Source: Acidimicrobiales bacterium
Lineage (GTDB): Bacteria; Actinomycetota; Acidimicrobiia; Acidimicrobiales; Palsa-688
DNA: 64,000 nt
NCBI GenBank assembly: GCA_035533095.1
Contig: DATLUM010000094.1
Location: forward strand, 1-64,000
Direction: 5' to 3'
Shown: positions 16,636 to 25,289 of the stretch, piece by piece
Numbering within the stretch: position 1 is the first letter of the stretch
How the letters are laid out: each line of letters opens with the position of its first letter
Notes under the pieces: model-generated
The model's input: only the letters and a program-made list of their open reading frames with translations
The model's database searches: none
Told to the model about the DNA's origin: nothing
Made by a program: the position numbers and the translations under genes

Positions 16636-17778
16636 ATGTCCACGACCGAAGTACCGGGGCGCACCGTTACCGACGCCAACGACGTCGACAACATCATCAT
16701 CGAGCGCAGCGACGTCGACGAGGTGATCCACACGATCCACCAGGAGCAGGACGTCCTGTTCACCTGGGACTACGAGCGCAGCCGGCCGGCTCTGGTCAAG
16801 CTCTACGAGAAGGCAAAGAAGTCGCAGTGGAACGCCTCGACCGACCTGGAGTGGTCGACCGAGGTCGACAACGACAGGCTGGCGGCCGACTTCATGCAGA
16901 CCATCGCCCGTTTCGACACGATGCACGACGTCTCCGATGCACCCACGGCCAAATGGGGTGACAAGGAATGGACGCAGTTCGCGACAGAGAACCAGACGTG
17001 GACGCTGTCGCAGTTCCTCCACGGAGAGCAGGGGGCGCTCATTTGCACCGGGCTGATCACCTCTACGGTGCCGTGGATCGACGCCAAGTACTACGCGGCG
17101 ACGCAGGTGATGGACGAAGCCCGGCACGTCGAGGTATTCGGTCGTTATGTGGACGAGAAGATGGGCGGGGCGTATCCGGTCAACCCGCAGCTGAAGAGCC
17201 TTCTCGACGACATCATCAAGGACAGCCGCTGGGACATCACGTACCTGGGCATGCAGATCATGGTCGAAGGCCTGGCATTGGCGGCGTTCGGTTTCCTGCA
17301 CATGCTGACCAACGAGCCGCTGCTCAAGAAGTTGCTGCGCTACGTGATGAGCGACGAGGCAAGGCATGTGGCCTTCGGGGTCCTGTCGTTGCAGGAGCTC
17401 TACTCGAGCTTGAGCGAGGCCGAGCTTCGGGAGCGCCAGGAGTTCGCCTACGACGCAGCCGTGCGTCTGCGCAACCGGTTCTTCGCACAGGATGTGTGGG
17501 AGAAGATGGGCGTGAACCCCAAGGAGGTCGTGCGCTTCTTGCAGACCCACCCGGATCCGATGGAGGAGATGTTCCAGACGATGCTCTTCTCCAAGATCGT
17601 GCCGAACGTCAAGAAGCTCGGTCTTCTCGACGCCGGCGACGGTTGGCTGCGCGAGCGGTTCACGGAGCTCGGGATCATCCAGTTCGAGAACAACGTCGAC
17701 ACTTCCGAGGAGTACGACAGCCTCGATGCGGTCGCCGCGGCGGCTGCTGAGTCCGGGCTGGGCGGCGCAGCCGGCTAG
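16636..17778 (+). CDS. Ferritin-like diiron protein (putative oxygenase)
   Basis: This 380-residue helical protein carries the diiron four-helix signature. Glu in LHGEQGAL, Glu/His in two copies of DEARH (DEARHVEVF, DEARHVAFG) and Glu in VEGLALAAFG would supply the ligands. This is the ligand pattern of ribonucleotide-reductase-R2-like and monooxygenase-like proteins. The exact reaction is unknown. GGAGG lies five bases before the ATG. It is divergent from a TetR gene and convergent with an O-methyltransferase. Similar proteins are common in actinobacteria, sometimes linked to lipid or xenobiotic oxidation, which is only suggestive here. Confidence 0.78.
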   Translation: MSTTEVPGRTVTDANDVDNIIIERSDVDEVIHTIHQEQDVLFTWDYERSRPALVKLYEKAKKSQWNASTDLEWSTEVDNDRLAADFMQTIARFDTMHDVSDAPTAKWGDKEWTQFATENQTWTLSQFLHGEQGALICTGLITSTVPWIDAKYYAATQVMDEARHVEVFGRYVDEKMGGAYPVNPQLKSLLDDIIKDSRWDITYLGMQIMVEGLALAAFGFLHMLTNEPLLKKLLRYVMSDEARHVAFGVLSLQELYSSLSEAELRERQEFAYDAAVRLRNRFFAQDVWEKMGVNPKEVVRFLQTHPDPMEEMFQTMLFSKIVPNVKKLGLLDAGDGWLRERFTELGIIQFENNVDTSEEYDSLDAVAAAAAESGLGGAAG

Positions 17779-18464
17779 CCCGCCGGGTTCCCCGCTGGGT
17801 TCACGAGCGCGACGGTGAAGCCGTCGTAGCCCTTCGATCCGACGGTCTGGATGGTGGTGGCCGTGACGCGCCCGTCGGACGAAAGGGCTTCGTGCAGGCG
17901 ACGGACGCCTTCGACGTTGGGGTCGGTCGTCGACTCGTCGATCAGCTTGCCATCGCGCACCACGTTGTCGACAACGATGATCGATCCCGGGCGGCCGAGC
18001 TTCACCGCCCAGTCGAAGTACGCGGGGATGTTCACCTTGTCCGCGTCGATGAAAGTCATGTCGAACGGCCCTTCGGATTGCAGGGCCGGCAGGGTCTCGA
18101 GGGCGGGTCCGACACGTACTTCCGCCGCGGCGTCGACTCCGGCGTTGGCCAGGTTCTTGCGCGCGACGTCCGCGTGTTTCGGGTCGATCTCCAGGCTGAT
18201 GAGCTTGCCGCCGGCGGACGCAGCCGGCAGCGCGCGAGCCAGCCAGATCGTGCTGTACGCGCCGAGAGTGCCGATCTCGAGGACTCTGGTGGCCCCGATC
18301 ATGCGGGCGAGAATCGCCAAGAGCTTCCCCTGGGCGGCAGAAACCGCGATGGGAGGCATGCCTGCTTCGGCAGTAGCTCGAAGTGCGGCTTCCAGTGCCT
18401 CGTCGGGGCGAACCACCGACGCGTTGATGTAGTCGTCGACGGCGGACCATTTATCCAGTGGCAC
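17775..18464 (-). CDS. O-methyltransferase, Methyltransf_3 (CCoAOMT-like) family
   Basis: This 229-residue SAM-dependent enzyme has VLEIGTLGAYSTIWLARAL (SAM motif I), LISLEIDPKHADVARKNL (motif II), FDMTFIDADKVNIPAYFDWA with the metal-binding Asp, and IIVVDNVVRDGKLID. These are hallmarks of metal-dependent catechol/caffeoyl-CoA-type O-methyltransferases. The GTG at 18464 has a strong GGAAGGAAGAGG site upstream. Its end overlaps the convergent diiron gene by 4 bp. The substrate is unknown, but a phenolic made by the neighbouring oxygenase is conceivable. Confidence 0.88.
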   Translation of the reverse strand: MPLDKWSAVDDYINASVVRPDEALEAALRATAEAGMPPIAVSAAQGKLLAILARMIGATRVLEIGTLGAYSTIWLARALPAASAGGKLISLEIDPKHADVARKNLANAGVDAAAEVRVGPALETLPALQSEGPFDMTFIDADKVNIPAYFDWAVKLGRPGSIIVVDNVVRDGKLIDESTTDPNVEGVRRLHEALSSDGRVTATTIQTVGSKGYDGFTVALVNPAGNPAG

Positions 18465-18509
18465 GGGCCTCTTCCTTCCGTATCGCCGGCTTATCCGAGC
18501 TCAACTTAG

Positions 18510-18586
18510 AGAGGTTCGCGCCATTGGTGGAGCAGAACCACGCTGCTCAGCAGCGCTCTGCTACTCAGGCAGTTCTGCGAACCTCT
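18510..18586. other. Nested multi-stem structured element, strand undetermined
   Basis: AGAGGTTCGC (18510-18519) pairs perfectly with GCGAACCTCT (18577-18586). Inside it AGAAC (18534-18538) pairs with GTTCT (18572-18576), stacking directly on the outer stem. A hairpin CGCTGC-TCA-GCAGCG (18541-18555) sits in the middle. It lies in the spacer between two divergent genes and contains no gene I can support. It could be a small RNA, a 5' leader element or a protein-binding site. Confidence 0.45.
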
Positions 18587-18637
18587 TTAGGTGCCGCTTC
18601 GGTTTCGTGCTCGCCCGCGGCGGGAATTGTTACGGCC

Positions 18638-18853
18638 ATGGGTGACAACAAAAAGACCTCTCAACCCAGCGAAGCGACCCGCGAAGCGGAACGCCGGGAA
18701 GCCCGCGCCGAGCACACCCCCGACCGGGCGCCTACGGCGGACGAAGAGAAGGTGGCGCCGGGTCGTGCCGACCTGAAAGAAGGCGTGGCGGAGAACTTCG
18801 AGGACATGGCCGAGCGGGGAGCCAACGTGAAGGGCGAAGGGGAGGTGCCCTAG
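18638..18853 (+). CDS. Small charged hydrophilic protein of unknown function
   Basis: This is a 71-residue protein rich in Glu, Ala, Arg and Lys, with no hydrophobic core (MGDNKKTSQPSE..., ADLKEGVAENFEDMAERG). It is likely largely disordered or a short amphipathic helix. I do not recognise a family. The ATG at 18638 is the first that gives this composition; upstream in-frame codons pass through the structured element. It overlaps the convergent MOSC gene end by 4 bp. Confidence 0.5.
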   Translation: MGDNKKTSQPSEATREAERREARAEHTPDRAPTADEEKVAPGRADLKEGVAENFEDMAERGANVKGEGEVP

Positions 18854-19407
18854 CCGGAGCGCTTGACCACCACGTCGTCGCCCACGGCGACGACGCCGGC
18901 TTGGACGACCCTCGCGTTGATGCCCCTGAGGCGAAGTTCGCCGCCGGCGCCGGTGTTGACGAAGCGCAGCGCTCCGCCGCCGAATCGCTCCCTGAACTTG
19001 GCGCACCCCGTGTGCGGCTTGTCTGTCACCTCGAGGACCGCGCTGCCCAGCGCGAGAAGCGTGCCCGCAGGCAGGTTCTCCTCGCTCAAGTCGAGGTCGG
19101 CGTAGATCTGGTCGCCGGCGAGCGCACGCTCCTCCGGCGAATCCGCGAGCAGGCACAGCGACCGCCAGCTGGTGATCGTGACCTGCCCCAGCGGGTTGGC
19201 CGACCCGTCAGGAGTGGAGCTGCTCCCACGCTGAAGCCAATTGTCGCCGGCGAGGCCTTCCACCTCGTCCAACCTCCCCTCAGGGAGCAGTTCCCGCTCG
19301 TCGACGGCGGGACGGCGGACGATCAGCTCCACGCGGCCGGCATCCGCCGGCGCCTCTCTGATCCAGTCGAGACCAGGGAGGAGCTCTTCAAAGGTGCGCT
19401 GGCGCAT
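18850..19407 (-). CDS. MOSC domain-containing protein
   Basis: This 185-residue protein matches the MOSC (molybdenum cofactor sulfurase C-terminal) fold. It contains VELIVRRPAVDERELL, GDNWLQRG, ADLDLSEENLPAGTLLALG, the conserved Cys in KPHTGCAKFRERFG, and ends with VVAVGDDVVV. MOSC proteins bind or transfer sulfur or molybdenum cofactor; some act with molybdenum reductases. No molybdoenzyme is adjacent, so the partner is unknown. It is the last gene before the ribosomal rpsL operon and points away from it. Confidence 0.85.
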   Translation of the reverse strand: MRQRTFEELLPGLDWIREAPADAGRVELIVRRPAVDERELLPEGRLDEVEGLAGDNWLQRGSSSTPDGSANPLGQVTITSWRSLCLLADSPEERALAGDQIYADLDLSEENLPAGTLLALGSAVLEVTDKPHTGCAKFRERFGGGALRFVNTGAGGELRLRGINARVVQAGVVAVGDDVVVKRSG

Positions 19408-19490
19408 GCGCCAGTTTCGCCGAAACCGTCAGGTCTCGCCGGTGTTTTTGGGTGGCAGCCTGGTCGGGCGCCGCCCGAAGCCTCGGGCCG

Positions 19491-19583
19491 GCCCGCAGCC
19501 TCGGTCAGCCTCGGGCGCCGGGCCCGCAGCCTCGGTCAGTCTCGGGCGCCGGGCCCGCAGCCTCGGTCAGCCTCGGGCGCCTC
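19491..19583. repeat. Three tandem 31-bp repeats
   Basis: Copies start at 19491, 19522 and 19553. Each begins GCCCGCAGCCTCGGTCAG and contains GGGCGCC. The second copy has a C-to-T change, and the third diverges only in its last two bases. A partial copy precedes the array. The unit is not a multiple of three and has no spacers, so it is neither coding nor CRISPR. Confidence 0.85.
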
Positions 19584-19592
19584 CGGGGCAGT

Positions 19593-19631
19593 GGGTAACC
19601 TAAGTGGTCTCTCAGCATATTTAGGCTACCC
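19593..19631 (+). promoter_or_regulatory. Stem-loop in the rpsL leader
   Basis: GGGTAACCTAA (19593-19603) and TTAGGCTACCC (19621-19631) pair over 11 positions with one A-C mismatch, leaving a 17-nt loop. It lies about 155 bp before rpsL and directly follows the 31-bp repeats. It may be an operator or an attenuator-like RNA structure. Confidence 0.45.
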
Positions 19632-19787
19632 AGAGCGACTTGTGTGCCTCCCGGGTGGGCTCGGGACGGCGGCCGCCGGCGCCCCCACCAGACGCGCTAC
19701 CATGGACAACGGCCACCCGGCCGGTCCTTTCGCGCACCATGCACCCGACGGGCAGCGCCGGCGAGTTCCAACAACGAAGAGGTTAGG

Positions 19788-20156
19788 TTGCCCACAATCG
19801 CGCAGCTGGTCCGTAAGGGCCGTGAGCAGAAGACGTCCAAGACCAAGACGCCGGCCCTGAAGGGTGCCCCCCAGCGCCGCGGCGTCTGCACGCGCGTGTA
19901 CACCACCACTCCCAAGAAGCCGAACTCGGCGCTTCGCAAGGTCGCCCGTGTCCGCCTCACCAGCGGCGTGGAAGTGACCGCCTACATCCCCGGCGTCGGC
20001 CACAACCTTCAGGAGCACTCGATCGTCCTCGTCCGCGGGGGCCGCGTGAAGGACCTTCCCGGGGTTCGCTACAAGATCATCAGGGGCACGCTCGACACCT
20101 CCGGTGTACGTGACCGCAAGCAGGCCCGTAGCCGCTACGGCGCCAAGAAGGGCTGA
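19788..20156 (+). CDS. rpsL: 30S ribosomal protein S12
   Basis: S12 (122 residues) sits at the decoding centre and interface of the 30S subunit. The sequence shows the family start [40 protein letters not shown] and the [11 protein letters not shown] loop that is the classical streptomycin-resistance region, with the wild-type-like Lys residues. The start is TTG 19788, set by the conserved N-terminus and an AAGAGG site upstream. It is the first gene of rpsL-rpsG-fusA-tuf; rpoB/rpoC are not upstream in this window. Confidence 0.97.
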   Translation: MPTIAQLVRKGREQKTSKTKTPALKGAPQRRGVCTRVYTTTPKKPNSALRKVARVRLTSGVEVTAYIPGVGHNLQEHSIVLVRGGRVKDLPGVRYKIIRGTLDTSGVRDRKQARSRYGAKKG

Positions 20157-20161
20157 CAGCG

Positions 20162-20632
20162 ATGCCCAGGAAGGGACCCGCCCCCCGCCGTGACCTGCTT
20201 CCCGACCCCATCTACAGGTCGGTTTTGGTCACCCAGGTCGTCAACAAGGTGCTGGAGCGCGGCAAGCGCAGCCTTGCCGAGCGGATCGTCTACGAGGCTC
20301 TCGACATCATCAAGGACCGCTCGGACGGCGACACCATCGGCGTGCTAAAGCGGGCCATCGACAACACCAAGCCGCAGCTCGAGGTCAAGAGCCGCCGCGT
20401 CGGTGGTGCCACCTACCAGGTTCCTGTCGAGGTCCGGCCCCGCCGTGCGGCCACCCTGTCCATCCGCTGGCTGGTTGGCTACTCCCGCCAGCGTCGCGAG
20501 AAGACGATGGCGCAGAAGCTGGCCGCCGAGTTGCTCGACGCGTCCAACGGCGTTGGCGCCGCGGTCAAGCGCCGTGAGGACATGCACAAGATGGCCGAGT
20601 CGAACAAGGCCTTCGCCCACTACCGCTGGTAA
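20162..20632 (+). CDS. rpsG: 30S ribosomal protein S7
   Basis: S7 (156 residues) nucleates assembly of the 30S head by binding the 3' domain of 16S rRNA. It starts [20 protein letters not shown] and has [17 protein letters not shown] and RRREKTM-like basic segments, with the normal family length. It begins 5 bp after rpsL and is co-transcribed with it. In other bacteria S7 binds this operon's mRNA as a feedback repressor; whether that holds here is not shown. Confidence 0.97.
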   Translation: MPRKGPAPRRDLLPDPIYRSVLVTQVVNKVLERGKRSLAERIVYEALDIIKDRSDGDTIGVLKRAIDNTKPQLEVKSRRVGGATYQVPVEVRPRRAATLSIRWLVGYSRQRREKTMAQKLAAELLDASNGVGAAVKRREDMHKMAESNKAFAHYRW

Positions 20633-20716
20633 TCCCGCGCCGACCGGCGCTCCCGATGGCGCCGCACCGCCGGCGCCAGTTGCGTCAACCGAACCCCCCA
20701 CAAGAGAAGCATCGCT

Positions 20717-22819
20717 ATGCCTGAAGCAACCTCAACTCGAACGAAGCCGCTGGCCCAGGTCCGCAACATCGGGATCATGGCCCACATCGACGCGGGCAAG
20801 ACCACCACGACCGAACGGATCCTCTTCTACACCGGGATCAACTACAAGATCGGTGAGGTCCACGAGGGCGCGGCCACGATGGACTGGATGCCCCAGGAGC
20901 AGGAGCGCGGCATCACCATCACGTCGGCTGCCACTACCTGCGAGTGGAACGGCACGCGCATCAACATCATCGACACCCCCGGCCACGTCGACTTCACGGT
21001 CGAGGTAGAGCGCAGCCTGCGTGTTCTCGACGGCGCTGTAGCGGTGTTCGACGCGGTCGCCGGAGTGGAACCCCAGACCGAGACGGTCTGGCGCCAGGCC
21101 GACAAGTACGGCGTCCCGCGCATGTGTTTCGTCAACAAGATGGACCGCATCGGCGCCGACTTCTACCGCTGCGTCGACATGATCAAGGATCGCCTCGACG
21201 CCACCATCGCCGTCGTGCAGCTCCCTATCGGCTCGGAGAGCGAGTTCAAGGGCTGCGTCGACCTGCTCGCCATGAACGCCATGGTGTGGAATGACGAGGC
21301 GGCCAAGGGCGAGAAGTTCGACCTGGTAGACATCCCGGCACACATGGTCGACGAGGCCGAGAACTACCGGCACATCCTCATCGACACGCTGTCGAACTTC
21401 GACGACACGATCACGGAGAAGTTCCTGGGCGAGGAGGAGATCACCGCGGCGGACCTCGAGAAGGCCCTGCGGGCGGCCACCATCGCCGGACAGGTGGTTC
21501 CCGTCCTGTGCGGCAGCGCGTTCAAGAACAAGGGTGTTCAGCCGATGCTGGACGCCGTCGTTGCCTACCTGCCGTCCCCGGTCGACATCCCCCCGACGCA
21601 GGGCATGGACGTGAAGGGGGTCGAGGAGCTCGAGCGCAAGGCTGACGACAGCGAGCCGTTCGCCGCCCTCGCGTTCAAGATCATGACCGACCCGCATCTC
21701 GGCAAGTTGACGTATGCCCGGGTTTACTCCGGCCACCTGAAGGCGGGTAGCCAGATCGTCAACTCCTCCAAGGACCGCAAGGAGCGGGTCGGGCGCATCC
21801 TCCAGATGCACGCCAACCATCGCGAGGACCGCGAGGCGTGCTTCGCCGGTGACATCGTCGCGCTGGTCGGCCTGAAGCAGACAACGACGGGCGACACCCT
21901 TTGCGACCCCAACTCACCCATCGTCTTGGAGTCGCTCGACTTCCCCGAGCCGGTGATCCACGTCGCGGTGGAGCCGAAGACCAAGAACGACCAGGACAAG
22001 CTCTCCCGCGCGCTGCAGGCTCTTTCCGAGGAGGATCCGACGTTCCAGGTCCACTCGGACGAGGAAACCGGCCAGACCGTCATCGGCGGCATGGGCGAGC
22101 TGCATCTCGAGGTGCTCGTCGACCGGATGCTGCGCGAGTTCAAGGTCGATGCCAACGTCGGCAAGCCACAGGTTGCCTACCGGGAGACGATCAAGAACGC
22201 CGTCCAGAAGGTCGAGACCCGCTACGTCCGCCAGACCGGCGGCCGCGGCCAGTACGGCCACGTCGTGCTCAACCTGGAGCCGACCGGCCCCGGCGGCGGC
22301 TACGAGTTCGTCGACAAGATCACCGGTGGGATCATCCCCAAGGAGTACATCCCGTCGGTCGACGCGGGCATCCAGGACGCCATGAACTCCGGTGTGCTCG
22401 CCGGCTACCCAGTCGTCGACATCCGGGCCACCCTGGTGTTCGGGTCCTACCACGATGTCGACTCCTCGGAAATGGCCTTCAAGATCGCCGGCTCGATGTG
22501 CTTCAAGGAGGCCTGCCGCAAGGCGCACCCGGTCCTGCTCGAGCCGATCATGTCGGTCGAGGTGGTCACCCCGGAGGATTACATGGGTGACGTCATCGGG
22601 AACCTCTCCTCGAGGAGGGGCAAGGTCGAGGGCATGGAGCAGCGGGGCAACTCGCAGGTCGTCCGTGCCCAGGTCCCGCTAGCCGAGATGTTCGGGTACG
22701 CTACCGACCTCCGGTCGCGCACCCAGGGGCGGGCGACCTACAGCATGCAGTTCAACTCGTACCAGGAAGTCCCCGAGTCGGTCTCCAAGGAGATCGTCGC
22801 CCGGGTCCGGGGCGAATAA
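20717..22819 (+). CDS. fusA: Elongation factor G
   Basis: EF-G (700 residues) drives ribosomal translocation with GTP. The G1 loop [10 protein letters not shown], the switch region [17 protein letters not shown] and NKMD are intact, and domains II-V follow with the EF-G-specific domain IV ([15 protein letters not shown]). An AGAAG ribosome site precedes the ATG. The 84-bp gap after rpsG and the order rpsL-rpsG-fusA-tuf are standard. A GC hairpin follows the gene before tuf. Confidence 0.98.
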   Translation: MPEATSTRTKPLAQVRNIGIMAHIDAGKTTTTERILFYTGINYKIGEVHEGAATMDWMPQEQERGITITSAATTCEWNGTRINIIDTPGHVDFTVEVERSLRVLDGAVAVFDAVAGVEPQTETVWRQADKYGVPRMCFVNKMDRIGADFYRCVDMIKDRLDATIAVVQLPIGSESEFKGCVDLLAMNAMVWNDEAAKGEKFDLVDIPAHMVDEAENYRHILIDTLSNFDDTITEKFLGEEEITAADLEKALRAATIAGQVVPVLCGSAFKNKGVQPMLDAVVAYLPSPVDIPPTQGMDVKGVEELERKADDSEPFAALAFKIMTDPHLGKLTYARVYSGHLKAGSQIVNSSKDRKERVGRILQMHANHREDREACFAGDIVALVGLKQTTTGDTLCDPNSPIVLESLDFPEPVIHVAVEPKTKNDQDKLSRALQALSEEDPTFQVHSDEETGQTVIGGMGELHLEVLVDRMLREFKVDANVGKPQVAYRETIKNAVQKVETRYVRQTGGRGQYGHVVLNLEPTGPGGGYEFVDKITGGIIPKEYIPSVDAGIQDAMNSGVLAGYPVVDIRATLVFGSYHDVDSSEMAFKIAGSMCFKEACRKAHPVLLEPIMSVEVVTPEDYMGDVIGNLSSRRGKVEGMEQRGNSQVVRAQVPLAEMFGYATDLRSRTQGRATYSMQFNSYQEVPESVSKEIVARVRGE

Positions 22820-22841
22820 CGCCGGCTCCCGCCGGCTCCAG

Positions 22842-22864
22842 GGCTGCCCGGAGCGCGGGCAGCC
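22842..22864. terminator. GC hairpin between fusA and tuf
   Basis: GGCTGCCCG and CGGGCAGCC form a perfect 9-bp stem with a 5-nt loop. No T-tract follows. It may attenuate transcription between fusA and tuf or protect processed mRNA ends. Confidence 0.4.
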
Positions 22865-22938
22865 GGACAACCACTATCGTTTACGACCGCGTCCAAGACC
22901 CGGCACCGGCCGGAATCGCATGAGGAGCGATCCTTCCA

Positions 22939-24129
22939 ATGGCAAAGCAGAAGTTCGAGCGCACGAAGCCCCACCTGAACATCGGGACGATGGGCCACAT
23001 CGACCACGGTAAGACCACGCTCACCGCGGCGATCACCAAGGTCCTCGCCGAGCGCGACCCGAGTGGGACCAAGTTCAAGGCGTTCGACGAGATCGACAAG
23101 GCCCCCGAGGAGAAACAGCGGGGCATCACGATCAACATCTCCCACGTCGAGTACCAGACGCCGAACCGTCACTACGCGCACGTGGACATGCCCGGCCACG
23201 CCGACTACATCAAGAACATGATCACCGGCGCCGCGCAGGTCGACGGCGCAATCCTGGTGGTCGCCGCGACCGACGGCCCGATGCCCCAGACCCGTGAGCA
23301 CGTGCTGCTCGCCCGCCAGGTCGGCGTTCCCTCGATCGTTGTCGCTCTCAACAAGGCGGACGCCGTCGACGACGAGGAGCTGCTCGAGCTCGTCGAGATG
23401 GAGGTCCGCGAGCTCCTCAACGAGTACGAGTTCCCCGGCGACGACACCCCCGTCGTGCGAGTCTCCGCGCTCAAGGCGCTCGAGGGCGACAAGGAGTGGG
23501 AGGAGAAGATCGTCGAGCTGATGCAGGCGGTCGACGACTTCGTCCCGGAGCCGGAGCGCGCGGTCGACCGGCCGTTCCTCATGCCGATCGAGGACGTGTT
23601 CACCATCTCCGGTCGCGGCACCGTGGTCACCGGCAAGGTGGAGCAGGGCCAGGTGAAGGTGGGCGAGGAAATCGAGATCGTCGGTCTGCGACCGACCCAG
23701 AAGACGGTCTGCACCGGCGTCGAGATGTTCAACAAGCTCCTCGACGAGGGCCGGGCCGGCGACAACATCGGTGCCCTCCTGCGCGGGATCAAGAAGGAAG
23801 AGGTCGAGCGCGGCCAGGTTCTCTGCAAGCCCGGCTCGATCACCCCGCACACCCAGTTCGAGGCGCAGGTGTACGTCCTGACCAAGGAGGAAGGCGGCCG
23901 CCACAAGCCGTTCTTCAACAACTACCGGCCTCAGTTCTACTTCCGCACCACCGACGTGACCGGTTCGATCACCCTCGCAGAGGGGACCGAGATGGTCATG
24001 CCCGGCGACAACACCACGATGACCGTGGAGCTGCAGAAGCCGATCGCGATGGACGAGGGTCTGCGCTTCGCCATCCGTGAGGGCGGCCGAACCGTCGGCG
24101 CCGGTAGCGTCACGAAGATCCTGAAGTAG
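22939..24129 (+). CDS. tuf: Elongation factor Tu
   Basis: EF-Tu (396 residues) delivers aminoacyl-tRNA to the ribosome. It begins [27 protein letters not shown]-like (G1 GHIDHGKT) and has [17 protein letters not shown] and NKAD, then beta-barrel domains 2 and 3 ending [22 protein letters not shown]-type ribosome site precedes the ATG. It ends the str operon and is followed directly by a strong intrinsic-type terminator. Confidence 0.98.
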   Translation: MAKQKFERTKPHLNIGTMGHIDHGKTTLTAAITKVLAERDPSGTKFKAFDEIDKAPEEKQRGITINISHVEYQTPNRHYAHVDMPGHADYIKNMITGAAQVDGAILVVAATDGPMPQTREHVLLARQVGVPSIVVALNKADAVDDEELLELVEMEVRELLNEYEFPGDDTPVVRVSALKALEGDKEWEEKIVELMQAVDDFVPEPERAVDRPFLMPIEDVFTISGRGTVVTGKVEQGQVKVGEEIEIVGLRPTQKTVCTGVEMFNKLLDEGRAGDNIGALLRGIKKEEVERGQVLCKPGSITPHTQFEAQVYVLTKEEGGRHKPFFNNYRPQFYFRTTDVTGSITLAEGTEMVMPGDNTTMTVELQKPIAMDEGLRFAIREGGRTVGAGSVTKILK

Positions 24130-24133
24130 TGAA

Positions 24134-24163
24134 AAGAGGGACCGTCGCAAGGCGGTCCCTCTT
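24134..24163 (+). terminator. Intrinsic-type terminator after tuf
   Basis: AAGAGGGACCG (24134-24144) pairs perfectly with CGGTCCCTCTT (24153-24163) over 11 bp with an 8-nt loop, followed by a pyrimidine-rich CTTGTCC tract. It separates tuf from rpsJ. Confidence 0.8.
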
Positions 24164-24213
24164 CTTGTCCCGTTAACGCATCTTGACAACCCGCAACTCG
24201 AGAGGTGATAGCC

Positions 24214-24540
24214 GTGGCTGACGGCAACAAGCAGCGCATTCGCATCCGCCTCAAGGCCTACGACCACGAGATCCTCGACCAGTCGACGAAGAAGATCGTC
24301 GAGACCGTGCTGCGCACCCAGGCCAAGGTGCGTGGACCGGTCCCGCTGCCCACCGAGCGCAACCGGTTCACGGTCATCCGCTCACCGCACAAGTACAAGG
24401 ACAGCCGCGAGCACTTCGAGATGCGGGTTCACAAGCGGCTTCTGGACATCGTCGAGCACACGCCCAAGACGGTCGACTCGCTGCAACGGATCGAGCTGCC
24501 CGCCGGCGTGGACATCGAGATCAAGATACAACAGAATTAA
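24214..24540 (+). CDS. rpsJ: 30S ribosomal protein S10
   Basis: S10 (108 residues) is a 30S head protein and also the NusE antitermination factor. It shows [51 protein letters not shown] and the C-terminal GVDIEIKIQ. The GTG at 24214 follows a GAGAGGTG site. rpsJ normally opens the S10 operon ahead of rplC, but here rplC is about 16 kb downstream. The last codons (24519-24540, IKIQQN-stop) recur as IKIQTN-stop at 28933 and 31079, which marks this 3' end as an integration site. The present end is probably element-supplied: it uses ATA, AAT and TAA, unlike the GC-rich gene body. Confidence 0.95.
   Translation: MADGNKQRIRIRLKAYDHEILDQSTKKIVETVLRTQAKVRGPVPLPTERNRFTVIRSPHKYKDSREHFEMRVHKRLLDIVEHTPKTVDSLQRIELPAGVDIEIKIQQN
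24519..24540 (+). repeat. att copy 1: 3' end of rpsJ
   Basis: GATCAAGATACA (24519-24530) is identical to copy 2 and differs by one base from copy 3. The sequence continues through the rpsJ stop into TTAACGCT, also shared with copy 2. In the rpsJ frame it reads IKIQQN-stop. In another frame it reads DQDTTEL and runs straight into the recombinase. A CGCT-CCC-AGCG inverted repeat follows. Confidence 0.8.
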
Positions 24541-25277
24541 CGCTCCCAGCGTCGGGTAACCGCGCTCAGTGGCTGATCCAGCGTTTCTGCTCCCGCTACA
24601 CGAATCCGGACACCGCCCGTCAATACCGGGCTGAGCTGAGCGCCCTGTTCGCCCATTGCGGAGCATCGCATCCGCGGGCCCTGACCGACGCCATGGTCAA
24701 CCACTGGGTGGCCAAGTCCCGGGCCAACAACACGAGGCGCAACCGCCTCGTCCGGGTGTGCACGTTCCTGCGGCCGGCATGCGGGTTGCGGAGATCATCC
24801 GCCTGACAATCGGTGACCTGCACCTAGGCCCGGAGCCGACCATTAAGTGGATCGGGAAGAGGAAGCGTCCTCGCAAGGTGGCCGTCGGTCCGACCATGGC
24901 CGATCTGCTCTCCGACTACCTGGAGCGCTACTCCGCTGCGGTTGGCCGACCACTGTCCCGTGGTATGCCGGCAGAAGACCGGCGGGGGAGTCGGACTGAT
25001 CTCTTGGGGTCGCCCGTTCAAGACTCCGGCGAGCGTCGCCAAACTGGTGCGTCTGCGCGCCGAGGAAGCGGGGCTCGGCCACATGAGCCCCCACGATCTG
25101 CGCCGGACAGCAGCCGGGATCCTGCACCGGGCGGTCTCCGAGGACGGAGCCCACTACTTCGATCTGCTCGACATACAGAAGGTGCTTGGGCACGCCAACC
25201 CGGCGACGACCATGCGCAGCTACATCGATCCTCTCGATAACGGGGTGATCCGCCGGGCGGCCCAGGTCCTGGACTAA
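24541..25277 (+). pseudogene. Tyrosine recombinase (integrase), frameshifted and internally deleted
   Basis: Three reading frames together carry a phage-type integrase. Frame A (from 24540) has the core-binding domain RFCSRYTNPDTARQYRAELS up to about 24775 and stops at 24805-24807. Frame B (from 24779) has the Arg-I region MRVAEIIRLTIGDL and IKWIGKRKRPRKV. Frame C (to 25277) has the catalytic HDLRRTAAGIL and LGHANPATTMRSYIDP with the nucleophile Tyr. Between the core-binding and catalytic parts roughly a hundred residues seem missing. The frame opens upstream into the rpsJ end without its own start codon. It once catalysed integration at rpsJ. Confidence 0.8.
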
Positions 25278-25289
25278 CTGACGGGGCGG

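Larger units (their letters stand above)
19408..19787. other. Gene-free leader region of the rpsL operon
   Basis: This 380-bp stretch separates the MOSC gene from rpsL and holds no supported gene. It contains a block of 31-bp tandem repeats (19491-19583) and an imperfect stem-loop (19593-19631). The promoter of the rpsL-rpsG-fusA-tuf operon must lie here, but I cannot place a convincing -35/-10 pair. Confidence 0.5.

Noticed and set aside
16633-18450. 605-codon minus-strand frame over the diiron gene
   Set aside because: It is antisense to a gene with clear diiron motifs and reads through the O-methyltransferase in the wrong frame.
18510-18586. tRNA or tmRNA
   Set aside because: The length is similar, but there is no T-arm, anticodon arm or CCA in proper order on either strand.
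19491-19583. Possible CRISPR-like array
   Set aside because: The 31-bp units are directly adjacent with no spacers, and no cas genes are present.
24183-24211. TTGACA-based promoter for rpsJ
   Set aside because: A -10 at correct spacing would put the transcription start inside the coding start and does not resemble the consensus.
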